Source: Thermotogota bacterium (GTDB taxonomy: Bacteria; Thermotogota; Thermotogae; Petrotogales; Petrotogaceae). Taken from it: 64,000 bases of DNA. The stretch covers positions 46,498 through 110,497 of the forward strand of contig JAKOZG010000002.1 in NCBI GenBank assembly GCA_029780115.1, written 5' to 3'. How positions within the stretch are numbered: position 1 is the stretch's first letter; the number at the start of each line of letters is the position of its first letter. Shown here piece after piece: positions 9,317 to 18,511 of this stretch. Position numbers and translations under genes: made by a program. The notes beneath the pieces were generated by a model. It made no database searches. It was given only the letters and a program-made list of their open reading frames with translations, and was not told where the DNA came from.

Positions 9317-10207
9317 ATGATTTATACTTCAATTGGTAACACTCCAATGATTACTCTATCTAGATTAATCGAACCAGGAAGGGTTTTTGTTAAATTAGAA
9401 AAAAATAATCCTGCAGGTAGTATTAAAGATAGACCTGCATTTTTTATGATTAAACATGCAGAAATAAACAATGAACTGAATGAAACTCAAAATATAATTG
9501 TCGAACCCACTAGTGGTAATACTGGAATAGCTCTTGCGGCTATAGGTAAAAGTAAGGGATATAGAGTAATATTAACAATGCCTGAAAGTATGAGTGAAGA
9601 AAGAAAAAAAATACTAAAAATTTTAGGTGCCGAATTAATATTAACTCCCGCTGAACAAGGCATGAAAGGAGCCATAAATAAGGCGATTGAAATAGTTGAA
9701 CAAACAAAAGGGTTCATGCCTAATCAATTTTCTAACCCCGCTAACCCATATTCACACGAAGTTACAACTGGACCTGAAATAATCAAGCAGATGGATTATT
9801 CTTTAGATGTTTTTGTTGCAGGGGTGGGAACCGGAGGAACTATTACTGGTATTGCTAGAGCATTAAAAAAAACCTTTTCCGATTGTGTTAGAATAGTCGC
9901 TGTTGAACCTTCTAATTCACCGGTTTTATCAGGTGGTAATCCGGGATCACACACGATACAAGGCATAGGTGCCGGATTTATACCTGATAATTTGAACATG
10001 GATTTAATAGACGAAGTTATGCAAATTACAGATGAAGAAGCTATTGACGTAACTAAACAATTGTCAAAAATCGAAGGATTATTTGTAGGGATTTCTTCGG
10101 GAGCTAACATAGCGGCAGCTTTAAAACTAGCTGCTAGACTTGGAAAAGGAAGAAGAATAGTGACAATTGCTCCCGACAGTGGAGATAAATACATGAGTTT
10201 GTTATAA
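9317..10207 (+). CDS. cysK: Cysteine synthase A (O-acetylserine sulfhydrylase)
   Basis: PLP enzyme that makes L-cysteine from O-acetylserine and sulfide. The 296-residue product starts MIYTSIGNTPMITL. The PLP lysine lies in AGSIKDRPA (about residue 36), the substrate loop is PTSGNTGIALA and the phosphate-binding loop is GVGTGGTITG. The C-terminal ISSGANIAAAL region and PDSGDKYMS end are typical. AAAGGGGGAA precedes the ATG. It forms a two-gene operon with cysE, the enzyme that supplies its substrate and binds it in the cysteine synthase complex. Confidence 0.93.
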   Translation: MIYTSIGNTPMITLSRLIEPGRVFVKLEKNNPAGSIKDRPAFFMIKHAEINNELNETQNIIVEPTSGNTGIALAAIGKSKGYRVILTMPESMSEERKKILKILGAELILTPAEQGMKGAINKAIEIVEQTKGFMPNQFSNPANPYSHEVTTGPEIIKQMDYSLDVFVAGVGTGGTITGIARALKKTFSDCVRIVAVEPSNSPVLSGGNPGSHTIQGIGAGFIPDNLNMDLIDEVMQITDEEAIDVTKQLSKIEGLFVGISSGANIAAALKLAARLGKGRRIVTIAPDSGDKYMSLL

Positions 10208-10284
10208 TCAAGTTAACAAAAATGTGTTAAAATTTGAATTGATAATAACATAAAGTATTTTATGAGACTTAGGAGGAAAAATCA

Positions 10285-11514
10285 ATGGCTGAAAAACACT
10301 GTTCTTTTTGCGGTAAACCATACAGTCAAGCTGATGCTCTAGTAGCAGGGCCAAACGGTATATATATTTGTGACGAGTGTATAGACCTTTTTAGCGATCT
10401 CGTTGAAGAAAACAGGGCAAAAGCAACAGAAAGAAAAAAACAATCTAAAAAAACTCCATTAACACCAAAACAATTGAAAAGTTATTTAGATAATTATGTA
10501 ATTGGCCAAGAAAAAGCTAAAAAAATTATTTCTGTGGCCGTTTATAATCATTATAAAAGAATTTTTTCTGCTGTTGATATCGATGATGTTGAAATAGAGA
10601 AATCTAATGTTTTACTGATTGGTCCTACAGGAACTGGAAAAACTTTAATTGCAAAGACCCTAGCGAAAGTGCTGGATGTTCCTTTTGCCATTGCTGATGC
10701 AACAACTTTGACTGAAGCTGGATATGTGGGTGAAGATGTTGAAAATGTAATTTTAAGGCTACTACAAGCTGCAGATTTCGATGTTCAAAGAGCTCAGAAA
10801 GGTATTATTTACATAGATGAGATAGATAAAATAGCTAGGAAATCCCCCAATCCATCTATAACGCGTGATGTATCGGGTGAAGGAGTACAACAAGGTCTGC
10901 TTAAGATAGTGGAAGGAACGATAGCCAATGTACCTCCACAAGGAGGGAGGAAACATCCGTATCAAGAATTCCTACAAGTTGATACCTCCAAAATCCTTTT
11001 TATAGCTGGTGGTGCCTTTGATGGTTTAACAGATATTATTAAACAGAGAATCAAAGATTCATCTATAGGATTTGGTGCAGACATTAAAAGTAACAAAGAT
11101 CAAAGAGCCGGAGAATTATTAGACAATATTATACAAGATGATTTAATTAGATATGGTTTAATTCCAGAGTTTGTTGGAAGATTTCCTGTAATTGCTACTC
11201 TAAATGATTTGAGTGTTGAAGATTTGATAAAAATTGCTACCGAACCAAAAAATGCTTTGTTAAAACAATACAAAAAGATGCTTGAACTGGAAGGTATTGA
11301 ATTAGAAGTTACACCTGAAGCACTAATATTAATTGCTGAACAGGCTTTGAAAAGGGGTACTGGAGCTAGAGCTTTAAAGACTATCTTCGAAGAAGTTATG
11401 ATAGATATTATGTATGAAGCCCCTGAAATGAAAAACAAAGTAACTAAAATAATAATTGATGAAAACGCTATAATTCATAAAAGACCAGTTTTTCAAAGAA
11501 AGGAGACTGCATAA
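10285..11514 (+). CDS. clpX: ATP-dependent Clp protease ATP-binding subunit ClpX
   Basis: AAA+ unfoldase that feeds substrates to ClpP, 409 residues. It has an N-terminal zinc-binding domain (CSFCGKPYS and CDEC within residues 6-37), Walker A GPTGTGKT near 114, Walker [10 protein letters not shown], the pore-loop GYVGEDVE and a C-terminal domain ending near 400. AGGAGG lies just upstream of the ATG. clpP is not in this window. The end of the gene carries the ribosome-binding site of tsaD (AGGAG at 11501-11505), so the two are probably translated from one message. Confidence 0.95.
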   Translation: MAEKHCSFCGKPYSQADALVAGPNGIYICDECIDLFSDLVEENRAKATERKKQSKKTPLTPKQLKSYLDNYVIGQEKAKKIISVAVYNHYKRIFSAVDIDDVEIEKSNVLLIGPTGTGKTLIAKTLAKVLDVPFAIADATTLTEAGYVGEDVENVILRLLQAADFDVQRAQKGIIYIDEIDKIARKSPNPSITRDVSGEGVQQGLLKIVEGTIANVPPQGGRKHPYQEFLQVDTSKILFIAGGAFDGLTDIIKQRIKDSSIGFGADIKSNKDQRAGELLDNIIQDDLIRYGLIPEFVGRFPVIATLNDLSVEDLIKIATEPKNALLKQYKKMLELEGIELEVTPEALILIAEQALKRGTGARALKTIFEEVMIDIMYEAPEMKNKVTKIIIDENAIIHKRPVFQRKETA

Positions 11515-11515
11515 A

Positions 11516-12514
11516 ATAGAAAAAGAACCAATTATATTTGCTATAGAAACTTCATGTGATGAAACAGCTATTGCTATACTAGAAGGGACAAATAATTTAC
11601 TTTCAAACTTAATTATTTCTCAAATTGATATACATAAGGTTTTTGGGGGTGTGGTACCGGAAATTGCTGCAAGAAAACATATAGAATTTCTATATAAACT
11701 TGCTCAAAAAGCTTTCGAAGAATCTAAAACAACGCCCTATGATATTGATGCAATCGCTGCAACTTATGGTCCTGGATTGATTGGTTCGTTGCTAGTCGGG
11801 ACAAGTTTTGCCAAGGGGATGTCGTTATCTCTTAAGGTACCTTTTATAGGGGTAAACCATTTAGTTGGACATATATACGCTAATTTTCTTGATTTCCCTG
11901 AATTAAAGCCGCCTTTCTTAACACTTTTGGTTTCAGGTGGACATACAATGTTGATTTTGACAAAAGATTATTTGGAATATGAAATTATAGGCCAAACAAG
12001 AGACGACGCGGCAGGGGAAGCATTTGATAAAGTAGCAAGAATCCTCGGTCTTGGTTACCCTGGAGGTCCTATCATCGAGGACAAAGCCAAAAATGGAAAA
12101 AGTATTTATAATTTCCCGAAGCCTCTATATGATGTGGGTTACGATTTCTCATTTTCTGGGTTAAAAACTTCTGTTCTATATTTTGTTAAAGAACATCCTG
12201 AAGCTAAAATTGAAGACATAGCTGCCTCTTTTCAAGAAGCTATTACAGAAACCTTAGTTCATAAAGTAACAAAGTATGCTTTAGAAAACAATATACATGA
12301 AGTGGTAATTGCTGGAGGGGTTGCATCTAACTTAGTGTTAAGAAAAAAATTGGACGAATATAAAGACAAGCTAAATATTTATTATCCCCGTTTGACGTTA
12401 TGTACCGATAATGCAGCTATGATTGCAAGAGCAGCATACGAAAAATATCAAAGAAAATTGTTTAGCAAATTAGATCTAGATGTTTGTCCGAATCTTGGTT
12501 TTTCTGAAATATAA
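11516..12514 (+). CDS. tsaD: tRNA N6-adenosine threonylcarbamoyltransferase TsaD, with apparent ATA start
   Basis: Transfers the threonylcarbamoyl group to A37 of ANN-decoding tRNAs, with TsaB and TsaE. The conserved N-terminus FAIETSCDETAIAIL, needed for the ASKHA nucleotide site, is encoded upstream of the first GTG (11651). The frame is open back to 11474 but contains no in-frame ATG, GTG or TTG before it. AGGAG at 11501-11505 is followed after 10 bp by ATA at 11516, giving a normal 332-residue protein. The metal ligands appear in NHLVGHIYA and TDNAAMIAR. The alternatives are an ATT at 11531 (too far from AGGAG) or a sequence error. Identity is certain; the start is inferred. Confidence 0.88.
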   Translation: MEKEPIIFAIETSCDETAIAILEGTNNLLSNLIISQIDIHKVFGGVVPEIAARKHIEFLYKLAQKAFEESKTTPYDIDAIAATYGPGLIGSLLVGTSFAKGMSLSLKVPFIGVNHLVGHIYANFLDFPELKPPFLTLLVSGGHTMLILTKDYLEYEIIGQTRDDAAGEAFDKVARILGLGYPGGPIIEDKAKNGKSIYNFPKPLYDVGYDFSFSGLKTSVLYFVKEHPEAKIEDIAASFQEAITETLVHKVTKYALENNIHEVVIAGGVASNLVLRKKLDEYKDKLNIYYPRLTLCTDNAAMIARAAYEKYQRKLFSKLDLDVCPNLGFSEI

Positions 12515-12585
12515 CACAAACCATTTAAAACCGTTTGAATTCATATCGTTCCCTACAAAAATTTAATATGATCTAACGCGTATCC

Positions 12586-12614
12586 TTGACATAAATTTTT
12601 ATAAATGTTATAAT
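12586..12614 (+). promoter_or_regulatory. Consensus sigma-A promoter for the tRNA pair
   Basis: TTGACA (12586-12591), a 17-bp spacer and TATAAT (12609-12614), with an upstream TG extension to the -10. This is a perfect match to the housekeeping promoter consensus. It sits 31 bp upstream of tRNA-Ser, as expected for a strong stable-RNA promoter. Confidence 0.88.
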
Positions 12615-12645
12615 TATTCAGATAAATAGATAGGTGTTAAACTAC

Positions 12646-12738
<93 letters not shown>

Positions 12739-12750
12739 ATTTATGTCATT

Positions 12751-12827
12751 GTGCCTGTAGCTCAATAGGATAGAGCGTTGGACTGCGGATCCGGAGGTTG
12801 CCGGTTCAAATCCGGCCAGGCACGCCA
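12751..12827 (+). tRNA. tRNA-Arg (anticodon GCG)
   Basis: Acceptor GTGCCTG pairs with CAGGCAC. The D stem is GCTC/GAGC, the anticodon loop CTGCGGA has GCG at 12785-12787 and the T arm is GCCGG/CCGGC. CCA is encoded. It decodes CGC and CGU. Most bacteria use ACG, edited to ICG, for this box, so an unedited GCG is notable. It lies 15 bp after tRNA-Ser and just before a strong terminator. Confidence 0.94.
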
Positions 12828-12855
12828 AATCTAAAAGTTAAAATTTAAAAAATAT

Positions 12856-12889
12856 AAAAACATCGGCTTTTAACTTGGCCGATGTTTTT
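12856..12889. terminator. Bidirectional intrinsic terminator between the tRNAs and rpmB
   Basis: Perfect 12-bp stem (AAAAACATCGGC with GCCGATGTTTTT) around a 10-nt loop, with T runs on both strands. It ends the plus-strand tRNA transcript and the minus-strand rpmB transcript, whose stop codon is 8 bp away. Confidence 0.9.
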
Positions 12890-12896
12890 AATTGAT

Positions 12897-13091
12897 TTAA
12901 TGGGCTTTTTGTACTTTTCCGGCTTTCAAACATCTTGTGCATACATACTTTCTTCTAACCGAACCATCTGGCATAACAATTCTTATCTTTTGAACGTTTG
13001 GTTTCCATGTTCTTTTTGTAATTACTTTTGATTTAGCAACTTTATTTCCTGACTTGGGCTCTTTGCCGCATATCTCACATTTTCTTGCCAT
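12897..13091 (-). CDS. rpmB: 50S ribosomal protein L28
   Basis: A 64-residue large-subunit protein starting MARKCEICGKEPKSG. It carries two cysteine pairs, CEIC near residue 5 and CTRC near residue 51, making this the zinc-binding form. The basic body with RTWKPNVQK and the C-terminal VCTRCLKAGKVQKAH are typical. GGGAGGAA precedes the ATG. It is a single-gene unit with its own promoter-like sequence upstream and a shared terminator downstream. Confidence 0.95.
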   Translation of the reverse strand: MARKCEICGKEPKSGNKVAKSKVITKRTWKPNVQKIRIVMPDGSVRRKYVCTRCLKAGKVQKAH

Positions 13092-13161
13092 GTATTATTC
13101 CTCCCTTAGCTATTACTTTTTATAGATGTTTTTGAAGTTATAAAAATTCAGTATAACTTTT

Positions 13162-13191
13162 ATTATATATATTCATTTTTATTAAATTCAA
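13162..13191 (-). promoter_or_regulatory. Probable sigma-A promoter for rpmB
   Basis: On the minus strand TTGAAT (13186-13191) and TATAAT (13162-13167) are 18 bp apart and about 70 bp upstream of the rpmB ATG. The lysS operon ends just upstream, at 13205. Confidence 0.5.
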
Positions 13192-13204
13192 AAAATAAAG
13201 GGGA

Positions 13205-14707
13205 TTAACCCTCTTCATCTCTCAACAAAGCTTCTTCATCCTCAAATGACATAGGTTTTACAATTGGAAATGGAATGATGTCTCTTATTGTAGGGGTATC
13301 AGTTAAAAGCATACACAATCTATCAATACCTATTCCTAAGCCACCTGTAGGAGGAAGACCATATTCCAAAGCTCTTATAAAATCAAGATCCATTGTTTGT
13401 GCTTCTTCATCACCGAGTTCTTTCAATTGCATCTGTTTTTTAAATCTTTCAAACTGATCCTGAGGATCATTTAACTCAGAAAAGGCATTCGCCAGCTCAG
13501 TCCCGTTTATTATTAGCTCAAATCTTTCCGTGAGCCTAGGATCATCTCTTTTTCTTTTTGCTAATGGGGATATTTCTGTTGGGTAATCTATAACAAAAGT
13601 AGGTTCTATTATTTTATCTTCAACTAGATCCCAAATTTTATCAATATAATGGTATCTGTCTTCAATTTCCACAAATTGACCCTGTTCTTTCAAAAAGTTT
13701 TTAAGTTCTTCATCAGATGACTCAAGAATATCTATACCAAGATTCTCTTTAATAAACTCACACATTTTAACTTTTCTGAAAGGAGGTTTGAAGTCTAATT
13801 CTTGACCTTGATATTTTATCTTTGATGTTCCATGTATTTTTGTTGTAACGTGATACAATAATTCTTCTGTTAAATTCATTATATCGTTGTAGTCAGCATA
13901 AGCTTGATATAGCTCGAGAGTAGTAAACTCAGGATTGTGCTTGTTGGATACTCCTTCATTTCTAAAAATTTTCCCTATTTCATATATTTTTTCCATTCCC
14001 CCAACTACTAAACGCTTTAAATGAAGTTCCGTTGCGATTCTTAAGTACATATCTATGTCATAAACATTCAAATGTGTAATAAACGGTTTTGCATTTGCTC
14101 CCCCCATAATCATCTGAAGAACAGGAGTTTCAACTTCTAAAAATCCTCTCTCATTTAAAAATTCCCTTATATATTGTGTAACTAAAAACCTTGTCCTAAA
14201 AGTTATTATTACGTTATCATTGGCAATCATATCAACATATCTTTGTCTATATCTAATTTCTTTGTCTTTCAATCCATGCCATTTTTCTGGTAATGGTCTA
14301 ATTGCCTTTGAAAGTAATTCTAATTCTTGAACTAATAGCGTTAATTCCCCAGTTTTTGTTTTAAAAGGATAGCCCTTTATTCCCATCCAATCTCCAATAT
14401 CAATATATTTTTTGAAAAATTCATAACGATCTTCCCCCACTTGATCCAATCTTACATATGCTTGTATCCGCCCAAAATCATCTTTTAAATCCACGAAGGC
14501 AGATTTGCCATGCATTCTTATTGTCATTATTCTGCCAGCGTAATTAAATACCATTTCCTCTAAAAGTTGTCCTGCTTTAATTCTATCGTCAAATAAATCT
14601 TTAATTTGTTGAGAATTGTAATCTTTGGAAAATCTATATTTATAGGGTTCATAACCTTTTTCTCTTAGTTCCTCTATTTGGCTCAATCGTTGTTTTCGTA
14701 AGTCCAT
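13205..14707 (-). CDS. lysS: Lysyl-tRNA synthetase, class II
   Basis: Charges tRNA-Lys with lysine, 500 residues. It has an N-terminal OB anticodon-binding domain (about 50-150), with motif 2 region [18 protein letters not shown] and motif 3 [15 protein letters not shown] near the C-terminus. GGAGGC lies just before the ATG at 14707. It is the last gene of the long minus-strand operon and follows greA by 46 bp, an arrangement (greA-lysS) seen in several bacterial groups. Confidence 0.95.
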   Translation of the reverse strand: MDLRKQRLSQIEELREKGYEPYKYRFSKDYNSQQIKDLFDDRIKAGQLLEEMVFNYAGRIMTIRMHGKSAFVDLKDDFGRIQAYVRLDQVGEDRYEFFKKYIDIGDWMGIKGYPFKTKTGELTLLVQELELLSKAIRPLPEKWHGLKDKEIRYRQRYVDMIANDNVIITFRTRFLVTQYIREFLNERGFLEVETPVLQMIMGGANAKPFITHLNVYDIDMYLRIATELHLKRLVVGGMEKIYEIGKIFRNEGVSNKHNPEFTTLELYQAYADYNDIMNLTEELLYHVTTKIHGTSKIKYQGQELDFKPPFRKVKMCEFIKENLGIDILESSDEELKNFLKEQGQFVEIEDRYHYIDKIWDLVEDKIIEPTFVIDYPTEISPLAKRKRDDPRLTERFELIINGTELANAFSELNDPQDQFERFKKQMQLKELGDEEAQTMDLDFIRALEYGLPPTGGLGIGIDRLCMLLTDTPTIRDIIPFPIVKPMSFEDEEALLRDEEG

Positions 14708-14753
14708 TTTTTGCCTCCTATAGTGCTTGAATTCTGTAATTTTAAAAAAATCT

Positions 14754-15233
14754 TTAATAAATATCTTTAATTTCTATTTTCTTATAATCGCCTCTTGCAG
14801 TTTTGATTTTAACTATGTCTCCCTTTTTACGACCTAGTATCGCCCTTCCTATTGGAGAATCTACGCTGATCTTCTTTTCGGCTAAGTTTGCTTCTTGGGC
14901 AGTTACCAAAATGAATTCTTGTTCCTGGTTTAAACGATAATCTTTTATTTTAACTCTTTTACCTAAATCAACTTTAGAGTTATCGGAGTTCCCATTATTT
15001 TCTATAATTTCGGCGTGATCCAAAATATAATCTATTTCTTTAATTCTAGAATCTATTTTTCCTTGCTCATTTTTAGCTTCTTCATATTCACTGTTTTCTG
15101 ATAAATCACCCAGTTCTCTTGCTTCTTTTATTCTCTCAGCAATCTCTCCCATAAGTTTCTTTTTTAACTCTTCTCTTTCTTTTTTAAGTTTTTCATACCC
15201 TTCTCGAGTAAGTTTGTACACTTCTTCAGCCAC
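14754..15233 (-). CDS. greA: Transcription elongation factor GreA
   Basis: Rescues backtracked RNA polymerase by stimulating transcript cleavage through the secondary channel. The 159-residue product has an N-terminal antiparallel coiled coil (about 1-78) with the acidic tip pattern [20 protein letters not shown], and a C-terminal FKBP-like domain containing [14 protein letters not shown]. It begins with GTG at 15233, with GGGAGGAA upstream at normal spacing. It sits between nrdR and lysS in the same transcript. Confidence 0.94.
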   Translation of the reverse strand: MAEEVYKLTREGYEKLKKEREELKKKLMGEIAERIKEARELGDLSENSEYEEAKNEQGKIDSRIKEIDYILDHAEIIENNGNSDNSKVDLGKRVKIKDYRLNQEQEFILVTAQEANLAEKKISVDSPIGRAILGRKKGDIVKIKTARGDYKKIEIKDIY

Positions 15234-15248
15234 TTTTGACTTCCTCCC

Positions 15249-15701
15249 TTAGTTATCCTTTAATTCTTTAATTGCGTCTAAAAATCCATCAAGATCGCGA
15301 AATTCCCTATAAACAGAAGCAAATCTAACATAAGCCACCTGATCGACAACTTTTAACTGTTCCATAACCTTATCTCCAATTTCAGAAGAGGAGATTTCTG
15401 ACTTTCCACTTTTTCTTAATTGTTCCTCAATATTATCGACAATCTCTTCTATCTGTTCAGTAGTAACGGGAGTTTTTTCGCAAGCTTTTACAATCCCAAG
15501 CGTTAATTTTTGTCTGTTGTATAGCTCGCGTCTCCCATCCTTCTTGATTATTCTTATGTTGTTCTGTTCATATCTTTCGTAAGTAGTAAACCTTCCCTCA
15601 CATCTAAGGCATTCTCTTCTTCTTCTAATAGAAGCACCTTTCCCAACAGGTCTTGAATCGAGAACTTTTGTTTCCTCATAACCACAAAACGGGCATCTCA
15701 C
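15249..15701 (-). CDS. nrdR: Ribonucleotide reductase repressor NrdR
   Basis: ATP/dATP-sensing repressor of ribonucleotide reductase genes. The 150-residue product starts with a zinc ribbon ([19 protein letters not shown], second pair CLRC near 31-34) followed by an ATP-cone domain (about 49-139). The start is GTG at 15701. No ribonucleotide reductase gene is visible in this window. It is 15 bp upstream of greA in the operon. Confidence 0.94.
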   Translation of the reverse strand: MRCPFCGYEETKVLDSRPVGKGASIRRRRECLRCEGRFTTYERYEQNNIRIIKKDGRRELYNRQKLTLGIVKACEKTPVTTEQIEEIVDNIEEQLRKSGKSEISSSEIGDKVMEQLKVVDQVAYVRFASVYREFRDLDGFLDAIKELKDN

Positions 15702-15739
15702 AGTTACACCGCCTTATTCAAATCTTAAAAAATACTTTT

Positions 15740-16666
15740 TTAATCAGAATTTTCTATAGAATTAGCAATTTTAGAAATTTTATTTAGTTTATAGTATAGA
15801 GTAGATTTTTTCATACCAAGTTCTTCGGCCATTGTTTTTAAGCTAGCATCGCGATTTTCTAATCTAAATAAGGCTATGCTTTTTAGATCTTTAGGTAAAC
15901 TATCTAAACCCATAGCTTTATCAATTTTTTGGATATCTTCTATTTGCTTCATAGAACTTTTTACAGTTTTTTCAGCGTTTGCTGAGATTAAATTTACGGT
16001 CCTAGTTACATTTCCTCTTATATTTCTTACCCCTATAAGTTTGTATAACTCAGAAACAGCTTCTGCAGCTCCTATTAATTCTAAGGTATTTAAAATATCT
16101 TCTTTAGCTTTTATATAAATTTTCGTCTTTTTATCTTTACTAAATATATTTGCTTTTACTCCCACAAGATCTCTAAAAGTTTTAACTATATCTAAAAGGA
16201 AACTCTTTTTGACATCTTGTAAGTTAAATTCCATATGATATGAATTTTTAACTGAAACCGAACCACAAGAAAGAAACAACCCTTTCAAAAAAGAACCAAA
16301 AACAAGAGGATCTTTTTTAAAAAAGGGTGGGAATTTGTCTTTGTCAAATGATAGTGAATAATTTTTTAAACTTTTTTCGAGAAGTTCCCTCTTTAAATAA
16401 ATGATGCCAGTACTTCCTAGATCTAATCTTTTGTCATTATATGATTTATATTCTATCTTTTCTGGATAAAAAATCTTTGTTATTTTATATAATCTTTTTA
16501 AACTATTCATTGACGTAACTTTTATCTTTATTAACTTTTCGTTATGATATTCAAAACTCTCTCCTTTCCCTACAAAAAAACCAAAAAACTCCGCTTCTGG
16601 AAACAGAATTTTGGAGTTAACTAAAGACAATTTTACTTTTTCAGAAAAGGAACTCAGTTTATACAT
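15740..16666 (-). CDS. whiA: WhiA-family DNA-binding regulator
   Basis: WhiA has a degenerate LAGLIDADG homing-endonuclease-like domain followed by a helix-turn-helix domain. In non-sporulating bacteria it influences cell division and chromosome segregation. The 308-residue protein shows KEVKLS-type N-terminus SFSEKVKLSL, FGSFLKGLFLSCGSVS near residue 127 and a C-terminal helix-turn-helix with MAEELGMKKSTLYYKLNKI. It overlaps the end of yvcK by 13 bp and belongs to the conserved rapZ-yvcK-whiA trio. Confidence 0.9.
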   Translation of the reverse strand: MYKLSSFSEKVKLSLVNSKILFPEAEFFGFFVGKGESFEYHNEKLIKIKVTSMNSLKRLYKITKIFYPEKIEYKSYNDKRLDLGSTGIIYLKRELLEKSLKNYSLSFDKDKFPPFFKKDPLVFGSFLKGLFLSCGSVSVKNSYHMEFNLQDVKKSFLLDIVKTFRDLVGVKANIFSKDKKTKIYIKAKEDILNTLELIGAAEAVSELYKLIGVRNIRGNVTRTVNLISANAEKTVKSSMKQIEDIQKIDKAMGLDSLPKDLKSIALFRLENRDASLKTMAEELGMKKSTLYYKLNKISKIANSIENSD

Positions 16667-17589
16667 CTTACTATCAACTCAGAAATTTTTTTTGGATCAT
16701 GTCTAACAATAGGTTTTTCTTGATTTATTATATAAATCAAATTTGACTTTATGAGTCTTTTGTCTCCATCCATATCTATAATGACTTGTGAAGCACCCAT
16801 TTCCTTATATCTTTCTTCTACTTGGGGTGGTAAATTAGAATCATCCGCAATTATATAATCTAATTTTTCTCCAAGATAATTTTCTACTTCTTTCACATGG
16901 TCTTTCAAGGTATAGCCAGTAGTTTCACCTGGCTGAGTCATTATATTTGCGATATAGACCCTTTTGTTGTGATTTGAATTAATTGCATTTCTGATGCCAT
17001 CAACTAAAATGTTTGGAAGAACACTTGTATACAAACTTCCTGGACCTAAAACTATGAGATCCGCATTTTTTATTGCCAAAACACTTTCTTCAAAAGCTTC
17101 AGCATTTCCGTCCAACCAAATCCTTTTTATTTTTTTGTTTTTTGAAACTATATTAGTTTCCCCAAACGATATTTCTCCATCTTCAAATTCTGCCGCCAAT
17201 CTTATTAAATCTAAGGAAGAGGGATACACTCTTCCTCTTATTTTTAACGCCTCTGACAATGTTTTTATAGCAAGAGGAAAATTGTTGTTATTCATCCTAG
17301 TTAATGCTAGCAAAATTATGTTACCAAGGTTATGATTTTTTAAGAATCCTTCATTAAATCTATAGTCAAGTAATTTAGTTAGCAATGATTCTTTTTCAGC
17401 CAAAGCTAAGATGTTATTTCTAATGTCGCCGGGAGGAGGTATTTCAAAGTCATTTTTTATCGCACCTGAACTACCTCCATCATCTGTCACTGTAACGATA
17501 GAAACTATATCGATATCTTTGTACCATTTTAATCCTCTTAAAACCTGGCTTAGTCCTGTTCCCCCACCAATCGCAACTATACTTTTCAT
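16654..17589 (-). CDS. yvcK: YvcK/CofD-like protein (gluconeogenesis factor)
   Basis: Nucleotide-sugar-binding protein of the CofD/YvcK superfamily, needed in Bacillus for growth on gluconeogenic carbon and for cell shape. The 311-residue product begins MKSIVAIGGGTGLSQVLRGL. It has the conserved VTVTDDGGSSG, PPPGDIRNNILALA, DLIVLGPGSLYTSVLPN and MTQPGETTGYTLKDH motifs. I chose the ATG at 17589 over a GTG three codons upstream, because GGTGAG upstream fits the ATG better. Its neighbours rapZ and whiA form the standard cluster. Confidence 0.92.
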   Translation of the reverse strand: MKSIVAIGGGTGLSQVLRGLKWYKDIDIVSIVTVTDDGGSSGAIKNDFEIPPPGDIRNNILALAEKESLLTKLLDYRFNEGFLKNHNLGNIILLALTRMNNNNFPLAIKTLSEALKIRGRVYPSSLDLIRLAAEFEDGEISFGETNIVSKNKKIKRIWLDGNAEAFEESVLAIKNADLIVLGPGSLYTSVLPNILVDGIRNAINSNHNKRVYIANIMTQPGETTGYTLKDHVKEVENYLGEKLDYIIADDSNLPPQVEERYKEMGASQVIIDMDGDKRLIKSNLIYIINQEKPIVRHDPKKISELIVRCIN

Positions 17590-17625
17590 AATTCTCACCA
17601 GTAAAAAAAATTTGAATTTTGAGTA

Positions 17626-18492
17626 TTAAAAATTAATCGCTTTTGCTAAATCTCTATGAATAATCGAAACATCTCTTCCTTCTGCTTTTAATTTTTCGTA
17701 CACCTTTTGCGCTACATATACAGAGCGATGTTGTCCGCCTGTACATCCAATACAAAAGTAAGCTTCGTAACGTCCACTTTCTGAGTATTTATCTTGTACA
17801 AATTTAGCGAATTCAACTACCTTATTAATAGTTTCATAAGTTTCAGGAAACTGTTCTAAAAACTGAATTACTTTCTCATCTAATCCTGTTAATTGATACA
17901 TTTCAGGATAATAAAAGGGGTTTGGTAAATATCTAACATCTACCAAATAATCAACAGTTGGAGGAATTCCTTCTTTGAATCCAAAGCTCATAATATTTAG
18001 TCTTAACTTTCTTACATTTTCATTTATGATTTGGAAAAACTTCTTTTTTAATTCAGTAGGTTCTGTTGAAGAGGTATCTATTACAATGTCGCATATTTTT
18101 TCTATTTTACTCATTATTTGTATTTCTTCATCAATAGCTATCTCTAGAGACTTTTCAAGGGGATGAATCCTTCTAGATTTTTTGTATCTATCTATTATTG
18201 TAGGTTTATCAGCCTTTAAAAATACTTTATGTATTTCCATAGCACATTTTGCCAATTTTTCTATGTTGTTAAATACATGAAATAAACTTTCTGGATCTTT
18301 CCACCGAATATCGCTAACAAGTGCAAGTTTTTTTACATTGCTAGTACACAGAATGTTTAAAAAATGTTCTATTAAGTTAGGAGGAACATTATCTACAGTA
18401 TAATATTGTTCATCTTCTAAAGCTCTTAATAATGTAGATTTCCCAGCTCCTGATAACCCTGTTATTAAGAACACTACTGGGTTATTTTCCAC
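17626..18492 (-). CDS. rapZ: RNase adapter / nucleotide-binding protein RapZ
   Basis: P-loop protein of the RapZ (YvcJ) family. In E. coli RapZ binds glucosamine-6-phosphate and guides RNase E to the small RNA GlmZ. In Bacillus the homologue hydrolyses nucleotides and affects competence. The 288-residue protein has Walker A GLSGAGKST near residue 13, VDNVPPNL, and in the C-terminal domain FGFKEGIPP and the signature CIGCTGGQHRSVYVAQ. The start is GTG at 18492 with AAGGGAT upstream. It precedes yvcK by 36 bp. Confidence 0.93.
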   Translation of the reverse strand: MENNPVVFLITGLSGAGKSTLLRALEDEQYYTVDNVPPNLIEHFLNILCTSNVKKLALVSDIRWKDPESLFHVFNNIEKLAKCAMEIHKVFLKADKPTIIDRYKKSRRIHPLEKSLEIAIDEEIQIMSKIEKICDIVIDTSSTEPTELKKKFFQIINENVRKLRLNIMSFGFKEGIPPTVDYLVDVRYLPNPFYYPEMYQLTGLDEKVIQFLEQFPETYETINKVVEFAKFVQDKYSESGRYEAYFCIGCTGGQHRSVYVAQKVYEKLKAEGRDVSIIHRDLAKAINF

Positions 18493-18511
18493 AATTAATC
18501 ATCCCTTTGAA

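Noticed and set aside
9487..10194. Two long open frames on the minus strand inside cysK
   Set aside because: They are antisense to a clear PLP enzyme and have no ribosome-binding site or family motif.
11651..12514. tsaD starting at the GTG
   Set aside because: This would remove the conserved ETSCDE nucleotide-binding segment, which is clearly encoded just upstream in the same frame.
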